A stretch of DNA of 64,000 nt. It comes from Polaromonas sp. A23. GTDB taxonomy: Bacteria > Pseudomonadota > Gammaproteobacteria > Burkholderiales > Burkholderiaceae_C. A model generated the notes under the pieces. That model was not told where the DNA came from. It saw only the letters and a list, made by a program, of their open reading frames with translations, and did not search any database. The position numbers and the translations under genes are program-made. Below, in pieces: positions 33,961-42,510 of the stretch; position 1 is the stretch's first letter; every line of letters begins with the position of its first letter. The DNA lies in contig NZ_MUNO01000004.1 in assembly GCF_002001015.1 (NCBI RefSeq), positions 1-64,000 on the forward strand, given 5' to 3'.

Positions 33961-34887
33961 GTGAAGATTTGTGTTCTGGGCGCCGGCGCATTGGGCTGTG
34001 CCATAGGCGGGGTACTGACGGAGGCCGGCCACGAGGTATGGCTTGTCAACCGCAATGCCGCGCAGGTGGACGCGATGAACAGCCGGGGCCTGGTTCTGCG
34101 CGATGCGGGCGTGGACCGGACCGTCAAGGTACGCGCCACCACCACGGCGCAAAACGTCGGGGTGGTGGACCTGGTGATTGTGCTGGTCAAGTCCTTTCAC
34201 ACCCGCCAGGCCATGGAAGCGGCGGCTTCTTTGCTGGACCGTGATACTGCCGTGCTGTCCTTGCAAAACGGACTCGGGCACGAGGACATTCTGGCCGACA
34301 TCGTGGGCCGCGAGCGCGTGCTGGCGGGCAAGACTTACGCGGGGGGCACACAGCTGGCACCAGGCCATGTGATCGTTGGCACCCGAAGCCGGCCGACTCA
34401 AATCGGCGAGCTCGATGGAAGCCGCACCGACCGCGTGCAACGCATCGCCGAAGCTTTCAGTGCAGCCGGCCTGGACACCACCGTGAGCGACAACATCATG
34501 GGCACCATCTGGGACAAGCTGCTGGTCAACGTGGCGACGGGCGCGCTCAGCGGTATCACGCGCCTGCCCTACGGCAAGCTGTACCAGGTGCCAGAGCTGG
34601 AGGCTTGCGCCATTGCCGCAGTGGCCGAAGCCATGGCGGTGGCAAAAGCCTGCGGCATCACACTGACTTCGACCGAGCCGCGTCAGCCCTGGATCAACGC
34701 CGCCGAGGGCCTGCCAGCGGAGTTCAAGGCGTCGATGTTGCAAAGCCTGGAAAAAGGCTCCATCACCGAGATCGATTTTGTCAACGGGGCGGTGGTGCGC
34801 CAGGGCGCGAAATGGGGCGTACCCACGCCCGTCAACCAGGCGCTGGTGGCCGGCATCAAGGGTATCGAGCTGAGCCTCGCTCGCTGA
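33961..34887 (+). CDS. Ketopantoate reductase-like 2-oxoacid reductase (ApbA/PanE family)
   Basis: This NAD(P)H-dependent reductase of 308 residues starts MKICVLGAGALGCAIGGVL, a Rossmann GxGxxG. Family catalytic residues are visible: Lys in WDKLLVNVATGALSGITRLPYG and the Glu/Asn pair in EIDFVNGAVVRQGAKWGVPTPVNQAL. In a catabolic operon it more likely reduces or oxidises a branched 2-oxo/hydroxy acid than ketopantoate. It starts the operon of five genes ending with aroE-like 37027. The start codon is GTG in part of the frame (GTG 33961). Confidence 0.82.
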   Translation: MKICVLGAGALGCAIGGVLTEAGHEVWLVNRNAAQVDAMNSRGLVLRDAGVDRTVKVRATTTAQNVGVVDLVIVLVKSFHTRQAMEAAASLLDRDTAVLSLQNGLGHEDILADIVGRERVLAGKTYAGGTQLAPGHVIVGTRSRPTQIGELDGSRTDRVQRIAEAFSAAGLDTTVSDNIMGTIWDKLLVNVATGALSGITRLPYGKLYQVPELEACAIAAVAEAMAVAKACGITLTSTEPRQPWINAAEGLPAEFKASMLQSLEKGSITEIDFVNGAVVRQGAKWGVPTPVNQALVAGIKGIELSLAR

Positions 34888-34903
34888 AAGGAATCAACAA
34901 GTC

Positions 34904-35302
34904 ATGGCTTCTTCCAATCAATCGTATGTTGAGCACGTCGCGGTACGCGTCAGGGACATCCGCTGGCATATCAACTTTTTTCACGAGGTGCTGGGCATGG
35001 ATGTGCGCGAGATTGATGGCCCCACCGACGCACCGCTGCAGTACTGGGCCCTGGGCGGCATGCAGCTTGTGAGCACGCCTGACTTCAATGCGCCGCCCTC
35101 CAACGATGCGGGCTGGCTCGCTCACCTCGGCATCATGGTGCAAGACCTTGAAGCGGCTCTGACCGAGGCAAAAAAATGGGACGTCAAGGTATTGCCCCAA
35201 GGCCGCAACTGGCTGCAATTGCCTGATGGCCTGGCCATTGAGTTGATCCAGGCCAGCGGCAACAGCGTTGCTCAGGTGCTCGCGGTGAACCCGCGCGGCT
35301 GA
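34904..35302 (+). CDS. VOC family (glyoxalase-like) protein
   Basis: This 132-residue protein has a VOC pattern: VEHVAVRVRDIRWHINFFHEVLGMDV, LAHLGIMVQDLEAALTEAKKWDVKV and WLQLPDGLAIELIQA, carrying H, H and E at the expected metal-ligand strands. It may be an isomerase, epimerase or small dioxygenase acting on the pathway intermediate. It follows the reductase by 16 nt with ribosome site GAAAGGAATC. Confidence 0.8.
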   Translation: MASSNQSYVEHVAVRVRDIRWHINFFHEVLGMDVREIDGPTDAPLQYWALGGMQLVSTPDFNAPPSNDAGWLAHLGIMVQDLEAALTEAKKWDVKVLPQGRNWLQLPDGLAIELIQASGNSVAQVLAVNPRG

Positions 35303-35330
35303 TTCGCCAAACGTTTTCAAAGGACACGAC

Positions 35331-35804
35331 ATGCCCAAACCAGACATCAGCTTCACCACTCCCGAAAAGTACTGGGACGACGCGCGCATTGGCGACGCAT
35401 GCACCAGCCCGACCTACACCGTCACCGCCGAGCGCATTGATGCCTATGCCGAACTCACGGGGGACTTCACGCCTGTGCATGTGGACGAGGCCTATGCCAA
35501 TGCTTCGCATTTTGGCTGCCGTGTGGCCCACGGGCTGATGGGCCAGTCGGTGGCCGACGGCCTGAAAACCCAGAGCGAGTACCGGTTTTTGCCCGGCATG
35601 TCGCTGGGCTGGACCTGGGATTTTTTGTTGCCCATCAAGATCAACGATGTGCTGCACGTGAAGTTTCGTGTCGGGACGCTGCGCCCCTCCAGAAGCAAGC
35701 CGGGCTGGGGCATTGTGGTGATGCCTGCCGAGCTGATCAACCAGCATGGGCAAGTTGTGCAAAAGGGCGAGCACCGCCTGATGATTCCCCGGAGGCCCGC
35801 ATGA
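35331..35804 (+). CDS. MaoC-like acyl dehydratase
   Basis: The protein has a hot-dog fold and 157 residues. The (R)-specific enoyl-CoA hydratase motif is present as Y-A-E-L-T-G-D-F-T-P-V-H-V-D-E-A-Y-A with catalytic Asp and His, followed by VAHGLMGQSVADGL. It should hydrate or dehydrate an acyl-CoA. Its stop overlaps the start of the CoA-transferase gene by 4 nt, which supports a CoA-thioester pathway in which the transferase activates the acid and MaoC acts on it. Confidence 0.87.
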   Translation: MPKPDISFTTPEKYWDDARIGDACTSPTYTVTAERIDAYAELTGDFTPVHVDEAYANASHFGCRVAHGLMGQSVADGLKTQSEYRFLPGMSLGWTWDFLLPIKINDVLHVKFRVGTLRPSRSKPGWGIVVMPAELINQHGQVVQKGEHRLMIPRRPA

Positions 35805-37030
35805 GCCAGTCTCCACCGCTTGCAGGTATCCGGGTCATCGACTACAGCCATTTTCTTGCCGGCCCGCACATGTCGCGCTGCCTGAGCGCCATGGGCGCGG
35901 AGGTCATCAAGGTTGAGCGGCCCATGGCGGGTGATGCCGGTCGGGCCAGCCCGACCATCGTTCAAGGGCAGAGCGGCTACTTCATGCAGCAAAACATGGG
36001 CAAGCAGGGCCTGTGCATCAACCTGCGCGACCCGCGTGGCCTGGACATGATGCACAAGCTCACCGACAGCGCCGACGTGTTTGTCGAGAACTACCGTCCG
36101 GGTGCCCTGAACAAACTGGGCCTGGGATATGAAGAGCTTTCCCGGCGCAACCCCAAACTTGTTTATTGTTCGGTCTCGGCATACGGGCATACCGGACCCG
36201 ACTCGGCACGGCCAGGTTTTGGCCTGATTGCCGAAGCCAAAAGCGGCGCCATGTCGCTGATCGGCGTGCCGGGCGAGCCGCCGCCGCTGTTTCGCATGCC
36301 GATTGCCGACATGTATGCGGGCATGCACGGCGTGTCGGCCATTTGCGCCGCGCTGTTCGGGCGCGTCACCAGTGGCCGCGGGCAGCACATAGACATTGCG
36401 CTGTACGACTGCATGGTCTCCATGCACGACTTTGCCGCCCAGAGTTATTTGATGAGCGGCGGCCAGGAGATGCCGAAGCAGACCGGGCATGACCTGCCGC
36501 AGAGCACGGTATATGGCGTTTTCGCGGCGAAGGATGGCTACCTGGTGATTGCCGCGCAGATGACCGATACCTGGAAGAGCCTTGCCAGGTTGATTGGCGG
36601 TGAGGCTTATGCGTCAGACGCCCGCTTGCACGGCCAGGCCGGACGCAATGCGAGCCGTGAATCCATTTTGGCCAAGGTCAGTGCCTGGACAATGGCGCAG
36701 GCGTCGGTGCAGGCATGTTGCGCTGCGCTCGACGCGGCGGGTGTTCCAGCCGCGCCGGTGCAGACCATTGACCAGGTGTTGAGCGACCCACAAACCCTGG
36801 CGCGCGGCATGGTGGTGGAGCAGGACCACCCGCTCCTTGGCAAGATCAAGCTACCCAATCTGCCCTTTCGTTTCTCCGAATGCGATACCTCGCCCAGCGG
36901 CCCGGCACCGATGCTGGGCCAGCACAACCGCCAGATTGCCGCGAGCGTGGGATTCAGCTCTGGCGAGATTGATGCCATGGAGCTGGACGGTGTGCTGTAT
37001 TCGGAGACAGCCGCGGAGTTGCAGTCATGA
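35801..37030 (+). CDS. Class III CoA-transferase (CaiB/BaiF family)
   Basis: It moves CoA between carboxylic acids through an aspartyl-anhydride intermediate. The 409-residue protein has LAGIRVIDYSHFLAGPHMSRCLSAMGAEVIKVERP at the N-terminus, the V-E-N-Y-R-P-G block and the catalytic Asp in FRMPIADMYAGMHG. The length is standard. It overlaps maoC upstream and aroE downstream by 4 nt each (ATGA), a compact operon. The acid activated is unknown; a methyl-branched dicarboxylate or hydroaromatic acid is possible. Confidence 0.9.
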   Translation: MSQSPPLAGIRVIDYSHFLAGPHMSRCLSAMGAEVIKVERPMAGDAGRASPTIVQGQSGYFMQQNMGKQGLCINLRDPRGLDMMHKLTDSADVFVENYRPGALNKLGLGYEELSRRNPKLVYCSVSAYGHTGPDSARPGFGLIAEAKSGAMSLIGVPGEPPPLFRMPIADMYAGMHGVSAICAALFGRVTSGRGQHIDIALYDCMVSMHDFAAQSYLMSGGQEMPKQTGHDLPQSTVYGVFAAKDGYLVIAAQMTDTWKSLARLIGGEAYASDARLHGQAGRNASRESILAKVSAWTMAQASVQACCAALDAAGVPAAPVQTIDQVLSDPQTLARGMVVEQDHPLLGKIKLPNLPFRFSECDTSPSGPAPMLGQHNRQIAASVGFSSGEIDAMELDGVLYSETAAELQS

Positions 37031-38022
37031 CGGTTGACGCAGCGCCAGGCCGCCCCAAGCAAGGCACGGCCCCCTCGGGGGGCAGCGCAGTACGCGAAGC
37101 GACAAGCGTGGGGGCTACATCTGACGCAGCGCCGGGCTGCCCCAAGCAAGGCACGGCCCCCTCGGGGGGCAGCGCAGTACGCGAAGCGACAAGCGTGGGG
37201 GCTACATCTGTTTTTGCTGTTATTGGCAACCCGATTGGCTTCAGCAAATCGCCGTTGATCCATGGCATGTTCGCGCAGGCCACGGGCCAGGACATGGTGT
37301 ACACCGCCATCGAAGGACCGCTGGGTGGTTTCGCCGGCACCGTTGATGCTTTCCGCGCTGCTGGCGGCAAGGGCCTGAACATCACAGCGCCGTTCAAGCT
37401 CGATGCCTTTGCCTATGCCACGGAGCGCTCCGAACGGGCGCAGCTTGCGGGTGCGGCCAACGCCATGAAATTTGAAGGCGAACGCGTGCTGGCGGAAAAC
37501 TTCGACGGTCTTGGCCTGGTGCGCGATGTGACACACAACCTGGGCTGTCTGCTCAAGGGCCGGCGCGTGTTGCTGCTGGGTGCCGGCGGCGCTGCCCGCG
37601 GTGCGCTGCTGCCTTTTCTGGCGGAGGAGCCGGCAGAACTGGTGATTGCCAACCGCAGTATGGAGAAAGCGCATGAGCTGGCGGCTATAGGGGCACGGCA
37701 CGGGAACGTGCGTGGCTGCGCCTACATGGAGCTGCTGGGCCAGGCCTTTGATGTGGTTTTCAACGCCACCTCCGCCAGCTTGCGTGGCGAGTTGCCGCCT
37801 GTGCCTGCCACGGTATTTGCGCCGGAGGGCCTGGCCTACGAGCTGGCGTATGGCAAAGGCCTCACACCTTTTCTCCGCCTGGCACAAAACGCCGGGGCGC
37901 AACGCCTGGCTGACGGCGTGGGCATGCTGGCCGAGCAGGCTGCCGAGGCTTTTGCCTGGTGGCGCGGCGTGCGGCCTGACACCCGCGCCGTGATCGACAA
38001 GCTAACGGTGCCCTTGGTCTAG
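37027..38022 (+). CDS. Shikimate dehydrogenase family protein with N-terminal repeat insertion (AroE-a)
   Basis: The AroE domain starts at about residue 62 (VFAVIGNPIGFSKSP). Both substrate serines (S-K-S), the catalytic Lys in NITAPFKLDAF and the Asp in ENFDGLG are kept, as is the GAGGAARG dinucleotide loop, so it could act on shikimate or quinate. Residues 4-61 are two tandem 29-residue units (DAAPGRPKQGTAPSGG and so on) encoded by family A repeats; the ancestral protein would be about 273 residues. ATG 37027 overlaps the CoA-transferase stop. An in-frame GTG at 37195 could give a shorter product. Confidence 0.85.
   Translation: MTVDAAPGRPKQGTAPSGGSAVREATSVGATSDAAPGCPKQGTAPSGGSAVREATSVGATSVFAVIGNPIGFSKSPLIHGMFAQATGQDMVYTAIEGPLGGFAGTVDAFRAAGGKGLNITAPFKLDAFAYATERSERAQLAGAANAMKFEGERVLAENFDGLGLVRDVTHNLGCLLKGRRVLLLGAGGAARGALLPFLAEEPAELVIANRSMEKAHELAAIGARHGNVRGCAYMELLGQAFDVVFNATSASLRGELPPVPATVFAPEGLAYELAYGKGLTPFLRLAQNAGAQRLADGVGMLAEQAAEAFAWWRGVRPDTRAVIDKLTVPLV
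37036..37209 (-). repeat. Family A repeat, two tandem in-frame 87-bp copies in aroE-a
   Basis: Units at 37036-37122 and 37123-37209 are nearly identical (visible change CCAGGC to CCGGGC, plus a few others). On the minus strand each reads AGCCCCCACGCTTGTCGCTT then CGCGTACTGCGCTGCCCCC, identical to the intergenic copy at 1681. Because 87 is divisible by 3 and no stop arises, the reading frame of aroE-a is kept. Confidence 0.9.
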
Positions 38023-38085
38023 TACTGCAAGCCATGGCACATTTTTTTCCTGCCGGAGCACTCACCGTGTGCCACTCTTGGCGCC

Positions 38086-38091
38086 TATACT
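38086..38091 (+). promoter_or_regulatory. -10 hexamer of the TetR gene
   Basis: TATACT ends 6 nt before ATG 38098. Transcription would begin at the start codon, so this mRNA may be leaderless; no Shine-Dalgarno sequence precedes the ATG (GCCGAA). Confidence 0.4.
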
Positions 38092-38097
38092 GCCGAA

Positions 38098-38784
38098 ATG
38101 AACCAGTCAGTACATTCCCGGCGCGAGGCAAAACCCGTAAGCAAGGCAGTGTCGGGGAAAGCAACCACCCGCACCAACGATCCGGTCCGGACCATGGCCG
38201 GGATTTTGGAGATGGCGACCACGGAATTCGCCAGCAAGGGGCTGAGCGGTGCCCGCATCGACGAGATTGCAGCGGCCACGCGCACCAGCAAGCGCATGAT
38301 TTACTACTACTTCGGCAGCAAGGAGGGCTTGTACATCGCGGTGCTCGAGGAGGCCTATCGCCGCATGCGCCGCATCGAAGGCGAGCTGCATCTGGAAGAC
38401 CTGCCGCCGGAAGAAGCTCTGCGCCGCCTGGTCGGTTTTACCTTCGACCATCACTACGGCAACCCCGACTTCGTCCGGCTGGTGATGTCCGAGAACATGG
38501 AGCGCGGCGTTTATCTGGCGCAAAGCAAAAGCATCCAGGAGCTCAACGTGCCCGCCATCCAGGCCATTCGCAACCTGTACGACCGCGGCGTGGCTTCCGG
38601 GGTGTTTCGCCCGGGGCTGGATCCCATCGACATTCACGCATCAATTTCTGCGCTGACCTTCTTCAACGTGTCCAACCAGCACACCTTTGGCCTGATCTTC
38701 AAGCTCGATGCGAACTCGCCGCAGGCCCTCGCTGCCCGCAGGGACAGCGTTATCGAGATGTTTGTGCGTTTCGTTCGCGCCTGA
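38098..38784 (+). CDS. TetR family transcriptional regulator
   Basis: A 228-residue regulator with N-terminal helix-turn-helix ILEMATTEFASKGLSGARIDEIAAATRTSKRMIYYYFGSKEGLYIAVLEEAYR (about 38-90) and a C-terminal TetR_C-type domain (LRRLVGFTFDHHYGNPDFVRLVMSENMERG) found in RutR- and NemR-like members. It has a 30-residue basic N-terminal tail. It stands just upstream of the TRAP genes in the same direction, and the 38784-38922 gap carries a palindromic candidate operator, so it probably controls transporter expression. Confidence 0.9.
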   Translation: MNQSVHSRREAKPVSKAVSGKATTRTNDPVRTMAGILEMATTEFASKGLSGARIDEIAAATRTSKRMIYYYFGSKEGLYIAVLEEAYRRMRRIEGELHLEDLPPEEALRRLVGFTFDHHYGNPDFVRLVMSENMERGVYLAQSKSIQELNVPAIQAIRNLYDRGVASGVFRPGLDPIDIHASISALTFFNVSNQHTFGLIFKLDANSPQALAARRDSVIEMFVRFVRA

Positions 38785-38859
38785 GGCTGCCACCGCCGCT
38801 CGTTTCGCCAGATATAGCCGCATTCGATAGCGGCCTAGGGTATTTACTGATTTGTAGAA

Positions 38860-38873
38860 ACTAACTAGTTCGT
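38860..38873. promoter_or_regulatory. Candidate TetR-type operator upstream of TRAP genes
   Basis: ACTAACTAGTTCGT is a dyad (ACnAACTAGTTnGT) with a perfect 8-bp core AACTAGTT. It lies between a -35-like TTGTAG (38852) and a -10-like CATTAT (38875-38880, spacing 17), where a repressor would block RNA polymerase. Confidence 0.5.
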
Positions 38874-38921
38874 ACATTATGGATTCAAGGCGCCATTAGT
38901 AGCGCCAGCAGGAGACAAACC

Positions 38922-39461
38922 GTGATCCAGAAATTGATAGACAAGTACTGCCAGTTCCTGTCGTTGCTCATGGCCGCCAGCCTGGCCGTGATGGTGGTGC
39001 TGGTCTTCACCAACGTGGTGCTGCGATACGCCTTCAACTCCGGCATCTCGGTGTCTGAAGAGCTGTCGCGCTGGCTTTTTGTGTGGCTGACTTTTCTGGG
39101 CGCTATCGTGGCTCTCAACGAACGCGCCCATCTGGGCACCGACACACTGGTGGCTCGCCTGCCGGTGCTTGGCAAGAAGATCTGCCTGGGACTGGGGCAT
39201 GTGTGCATGCTGTTTATCTGCTGGCTGCTTTTCAAGGGAACGCTGGACCAGGTGAAGATCAACTGGGACTCCACCAGCGCGGCAATGGAAGTGTCCATGG
39301 CCCTGTTTTATGGCTGCGGCCTGGTGTTTGCCGTTTCCGGCGCAGTGATTCTGCTCAGGGATCTTTGGCGGCTTCTAACCGGGCAGCTGGCCGACAGTGA
39401 ATTGGTCGGCATTCGCGAATCGGAAGACGTGCCGCACGCTTCCTCAACACCTGTGCGCTAA
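38922..39461 (+). CDS. dctQ: TRAP transporter small permease (DctQ type)
   Basis: This four-helix inner-membrane subunit has 179 residues, with the family pattern VFTNVVLRYAFNSGISVSEELSRWLFVWLTFLGAIVALNERAHLGTD. With the DctM and DctP genes that follow it forms a sodium-driven importer of an organic acid. It lies 137 nt after tetR and 18 nt before dctM. The start is GTG 38922 after CAGGAGACAAACC. Confidence 0.92.
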   Translation: MIQKLIDKYCQFLSLLMAASLAVMVVLVFTNVVLRYAFNSGISVSEELSRWLFVWLTFLGAIVALNERAHLGTDTLVARLPVLGKKICLGLGHVCMLFICWLLFKGTLDQVKINWDSTSAAMEVSMALFYGCGLVFAVSGAVILLRDLWRLLTGQLADSELVGIRESEDVPHASSTPVR

Positions 39462-39479
39462 ACCGCAGGAGCACTTCGC

Positions 39480-40760
39480 ATGACCATCGCCATCTTCCTC
39501 GGTTCCCTGCTTGCCGCCATGGCGCTGGGCATTCCCATTGCTTTTTCCCTGCTGCTGTGCGGCGCTGCACTGATGTGGCACCTCAACATGTTCGATGCGC
39601 AAATTCTCGCGCAGAACGTCATCAACGGCGCTGACAGTTTTCCGCTCCTCGCCGTGCCGTTTTTCATGCTGGCAGGGGAAGTCATGAACGCGGGCGGCCT
39701 GTCGCGCCGCATCGTCAATTTCGCCTTGACGCTTGTAGGCCACGTCAAGGGTGGCCTGGGTTATGTCGCCATCGTAGCGGCGGTGATGATGGCTGCGTTG
39801 TCCGGCTCGGCCGTGGCCGATGCGGCAGCGCTGTCGGCGCTGCTGCTGCCCATGATGGTGGCAGCGGGCCACGACAAGGCGCGCTCCGCCGGCCTGCTGG
39901 CCTCGGCCAGCATCATCGCGCCCATCATTCCGCCCAGCATCGGCTTCGTGATCTTCGGGGTGGCCGCGAACGTGTCGATCTCCAAGCTGTTTATGGCCGG
40001 CATCGCTCCCGGCATCATGCTCGCCGCAGCGCTGTGGGCCACCTGGTGGTACGTTGCACGCAAGGAAAACGTGGCCGTGCCGCAGCGCAAATCCCGCGCC
40101 GAAGTCGTCGCCGCATTCAGGGACGCCACCTTTGCGCTGGTGCTGCCGGTGATCGTGGTGGTCGGTCTGAAGTTCGGCGTGTTCACGCCCACCGAAGCGG
40201 CGGTGGTTGCGGCGGTGTATGCGCTGCTGATCTCGACGGTGGTCTACAAGGAACTCAAGCTCAGCCAGCTGTACGGCCTGTTCCTGGCCGCAGCCAAGAC
40301 CACCGCGGTGATCATGTTCCTGGTGGCGGCGGCCATGGTGTCGGCCTGGCTGATCACGGTGGCACAGTTGCCGGCGCAGGTGGTGACGCTGCTGCAGCCA
40401 CTGCTGGACAGCCCCAAGCTGTTGATGATGGCCATCATGGTGCTGGTGATGGTGGTGGGCACGGCGATGGACATGACTCCGACCATCCTCATCCTGACAC
40501 CGGTGCTGATGCCTATCGTCAAGGCCGCCGGTATCGACCCGGTTTACTTCGGCGTGCTGTTCATCATCAACAACGCCATCGGCCTGATCACACCGCCGGT
40601 GGGCACGGTGCTCAACACCGTTGCCGGCGTGGGCAAGGTCAGCATGGACGAAGTCACCCGGGGCGTCTGGCCCTTCATGGTGGCCCAGTTTTCGATCATG
40701 TTCCTGATGGTGCTGTTTCCGCAGATTGTCATGGTGCCGGCCCGCTGGTTTTACGGCTGA
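39480..40760 (+). CDS. dctM: TRAP transporter large permease (DctM type)
   Basis: This twelve-helix channel subunit has 426 residues. Typical blocks include AIPFSLLLCGAALM (as IPIAFSLLLCG), SFPLLAVPFFMLAGEVMNAGGLSRRIVNFA, ALSGSAVADAAALSALLLPMM, IIAPIIPPSIGFVIFG and PVGTVLNTVAGVGKV. It couples sodium entry to uptake of the solute delivered by the DctP protein. GCAGGAGCACTTCGC precedes ATG 39480. Confidence 0.95.
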   Translation: MTIAIFLGSLLAAMALGIPIAFSLLLCGAALMWHLNMFDAQILAQNVINGADSFPLLAVPFFMLAGEVMNAGGLSRRIVNFALTLVGHVKGGLGYVAIVAAVMMAALSGSAVADAAALSALLLPMMVAAGHDKARSAGLLASASIIAPIIPPSIGFVIFGVAANVSISKLFMAGIAPGIMLAAALWATWWYVARKENVAVPQRKSRAEVVAAFRDATFALVLPVIVVVGLKFGVFTPTEAAVVAAVYALLISTVVYKELKLSQLYGLFLAAAKTTAVIMFLVAAAMVSAWLITVAQLPAQVVTLLQPLLDSPKLLMMAIMVLVMVVGTAMDMTPTILILTPVLMPIVKAAGIDPVYFGVLFIINNAIGLITPPVGTVLNTVAGVGKVSMDEVTRGVWPFMVAQFSIMFLMVLFPQIVMVPARWFYG

Positions 40761-40823
40761 ACATGTTCTCCCAAGCCCGTTGCTTCATGTATCGGAGAGC
40801 CCGGCACCGGGCGTGATTTCCAT

Positions 40824-40859
40824 GGTGCAGGGCGTGTCTGGTACGCCGTGCCCTGCACC
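40824..40859 (+). other. Intercistronic hairpin between dctM and dctP
   Basis: GGTGCAGGGC (40824-40833) and GCCCTGCACC (40850-40859) form a perfect 10-bp stem with a 16-nt loop. It may stabilise or separate the dctP message, whose product is needed in excess. There is no T-run. Confidence 0.6.
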
Positions 40860-40901
40860 TTCACCTTTTGCGTACTTTGAGTTTTTCCCAAGGAGACAAC
40901 A

Positions 40902-41909
40902 ATGAAACGTCTGATGATCAAAACCCTGGTGGCGGCTGCCGCTTTGGCGACCTTCGGCCTGGCCGCGGCACAGGACATCAAGGAGCACACGATCAAGTTT
41001 GCCCACCAGAACCCCAAGGGCCATCCCATCGTGATGGGCATGGAGAAGTTTGCCGAGATTGTTGCCGCCAAGTCGGGCGGCAAGATCAAGGTCAACCTGT
41101 TCCCGGGCGGCGTGCTGGGTGGCGATGCCCCTAACGTGTCGGGGCTGCAGGGCGGCACCATTGAAATGGTGGTTCTCAACTCCGGCATCATGGCCAGCCA
41201 GGTCAAGGAGTTCGCGATTTACGACTTCCCCTTCCTGTTCGCCAATGCGAAGGAAGCCGATGCCGTGGTGGACGGCCCCTTCGGCAAGAAGCTGCATGAC
41301 AAGCTGCAGGAAAAAGGCATTGTGGGTCTGGCTTACTGGGAGCTTGGTTTTCGCAACATGACCAACAGCAAGCGCGCTATCAACAAGGTGGAAGACCTGG
41401 CCGGCCTGAAGATCCGCGTCATCCCCAACCCCATCAACCTGGACTGGGTCAAGGCACTGGATGCCAATCCCACGCCCATGGCTTTCCCCGAGGTGTACGC
41501 CGCCCTGGAATCGAAAGCACTGGACGGACAGGAAAACCCGCTGAGCACCATCCTGGCCAACAAGTTTCCCGAAGTCCAGAAACACCTGACCCTGACCAAC
41601 CACGTGTACAACCCGCAGTCGGTCATCGTCAGCAAGAAGTTCTGGGACACGCTGACCAACGACGAGAAAAAACTGCTGGGCGACGCCGCCATCGAAGCCG
41701 GCAAATACCAGCGCCAGACCTCACGCGACGCCGCCGGCGCCACGCTCGAGGCACTCAAGAAGGCCGGCATGCAGGTCACCGAACTTCCGCCCGCTGAAAC
41801 GGCCAAGCTGCGCGAGAAGATGAAACCGGTGATTGCCAAGTACTCCGCCGGTGTGGGCGAGTCCACAGTTAATGAAATGATGGCCGAGCTGGCCAAGGCA
41901 CGCAAGTAA
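40902..41909 (+). CDS. dctP: TRAP solute-binding protein (DctP type)
   Basis: This periplasmic receptor of 335 residues has a signal peptide MKRLMIKTLVAAAALATFGLAAAQ. DctP landmarks are IKFAHQNPKGHPIVMGMEKFAEIV, the GGVLGGDAPNVSGLQGGTIEMV block, and the carboxylate-binding arginine region GLKIRVIPNPINLDWVKALDANPTPMAFPEVYAAL. It binds a carboxylate. Neighbouring dehydroquinase and AroE-like genes suggest a hydroaromatic acid. AAGGAGACAAC precedes the ATG. Confidence 0.93.
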   Translation: MKRLMIKTLVAAAALATFGLAAAQDIKEHTIKFAHQNPKGHPIVMGMEKFAEIVAAKSGGKIKVNLFPGGVLGGDAPNVSGLQGGTIEMVVLNSGIMASQVKEFAIYDFPFLFANAKEADAVVDGPFGKKLHDKLQEKGIVGLAYWELGFRNMTNSKRAINKVEDLAGLKIRVIPNPINLDWVKALDANPTPMAFPEVYAALESKALDGQENPLSTILANKFPEVQKHLTLTNHVYNPQSVIVSKKFWDTLTNDEKKLLGDAAIEAGKYQRQTSRDAAGATLEALKKAGMQVTELPPAETAKLREKMKPVIAKYSAGVGESTVNEMMAELAKARK

Positions 41910-41918
41910 GCGGAGTAT

Positions 41919-41942
41919 TCATCCCGGCGCGCGCCGGGATGA
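41919..41942. terminator. Perfect 24-bp palindrome after dctP
   Basis: A perfect palindrome (left arm TCATCCCGGCGC) follows the dctP stop by 9 nt. It has no T-run, so it is more likely a message-stabilising hairpin or weak terminator between dctP and aroQ. Confidence 0.5.
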
Positions 41943-42063
41943 TCGGTTCACTACGCCCTGTCTACGCCTGTCACCAAGGACCAAGGTGATGGGCAAGGCA
42001 GCCAGGACGGGTCGTCCTGTCTGCCGGCTGGCCGCTGGGTGATTAAACAATGAAAGACATCTC

Positions 42064-42510
42064 ATGAAAATACTCATGTTGCACGGTATCAACCACAACA
42101 TGTTCGGCAAGCGTGATCCGGCGCAGTACGGCACGATCACGCTGGAGCAGATCAATACCCGACTGCAGGCTCTGGGCAGGGAACTCGGCACCGAAGTGGA
42201 AAATTTCCAGACCAACAGTGAAAGCGAGATGTGTGAGCGCATCCACCAAGGCTTCACTGACGGGGTCGATGCCGTGTTGATCAACGCCGGCGCCTGGACC
42301 CACTACAGCTACGGCATCCGCGATGCGCTGGCCATCCTGACCTGTCCCGTCGTTGAAGTGCACATGTCCAACATCCACGCCAGGGAGGCGTTCCGCCATG
42401 TGTCTGTTTTTGCCGAAATCGTCAAAGGCCAGATATGCGGCTTTGGCGTGGAGAGCTATCTGCTGGCACTGCGCGCAGGTGTTTCGGCCGCACAGGTGGC
42501 GTCAAAATGA
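42064..42510 (+). CDS. aroQ: Type II 3-dehydroquinate dehydratase (catabolic AroQ-like)
   Basis: It converts 3-dehydroquinate to 3-dehydroshikimate. The 148-residue protein has the type II dodecameric fold with variant motifs. HGINHNMFGKRDPAQYG stands for the usual N-G-P-N-L-N-L-L-G-x-R-x-P-x-x-Y-G, keeping the second Asn, Arg and catalytic Tyr. FQTNSESEM, NAGAWTHYSYGIRDAL and the catalytic His in VHMSNIHAREAFRH are also kept. The variation in the first loop suggests a catabolic paralogue. It overlaps the next AroE-like gene by 4 nt. Confidence 0.88.
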   Translation: MKILMLHGINHNMFGKRDPAQYGTITLEQINTRLQALGRELGTEVENFQTNSESEMCERIHQGFTDGVDAVLINAGAWTHYSYGIRDALAILTCPVVEVHMSNIHAREAFRHVSVFAEIVKGQICGFGVESYLLALRAGVSAAQVASK

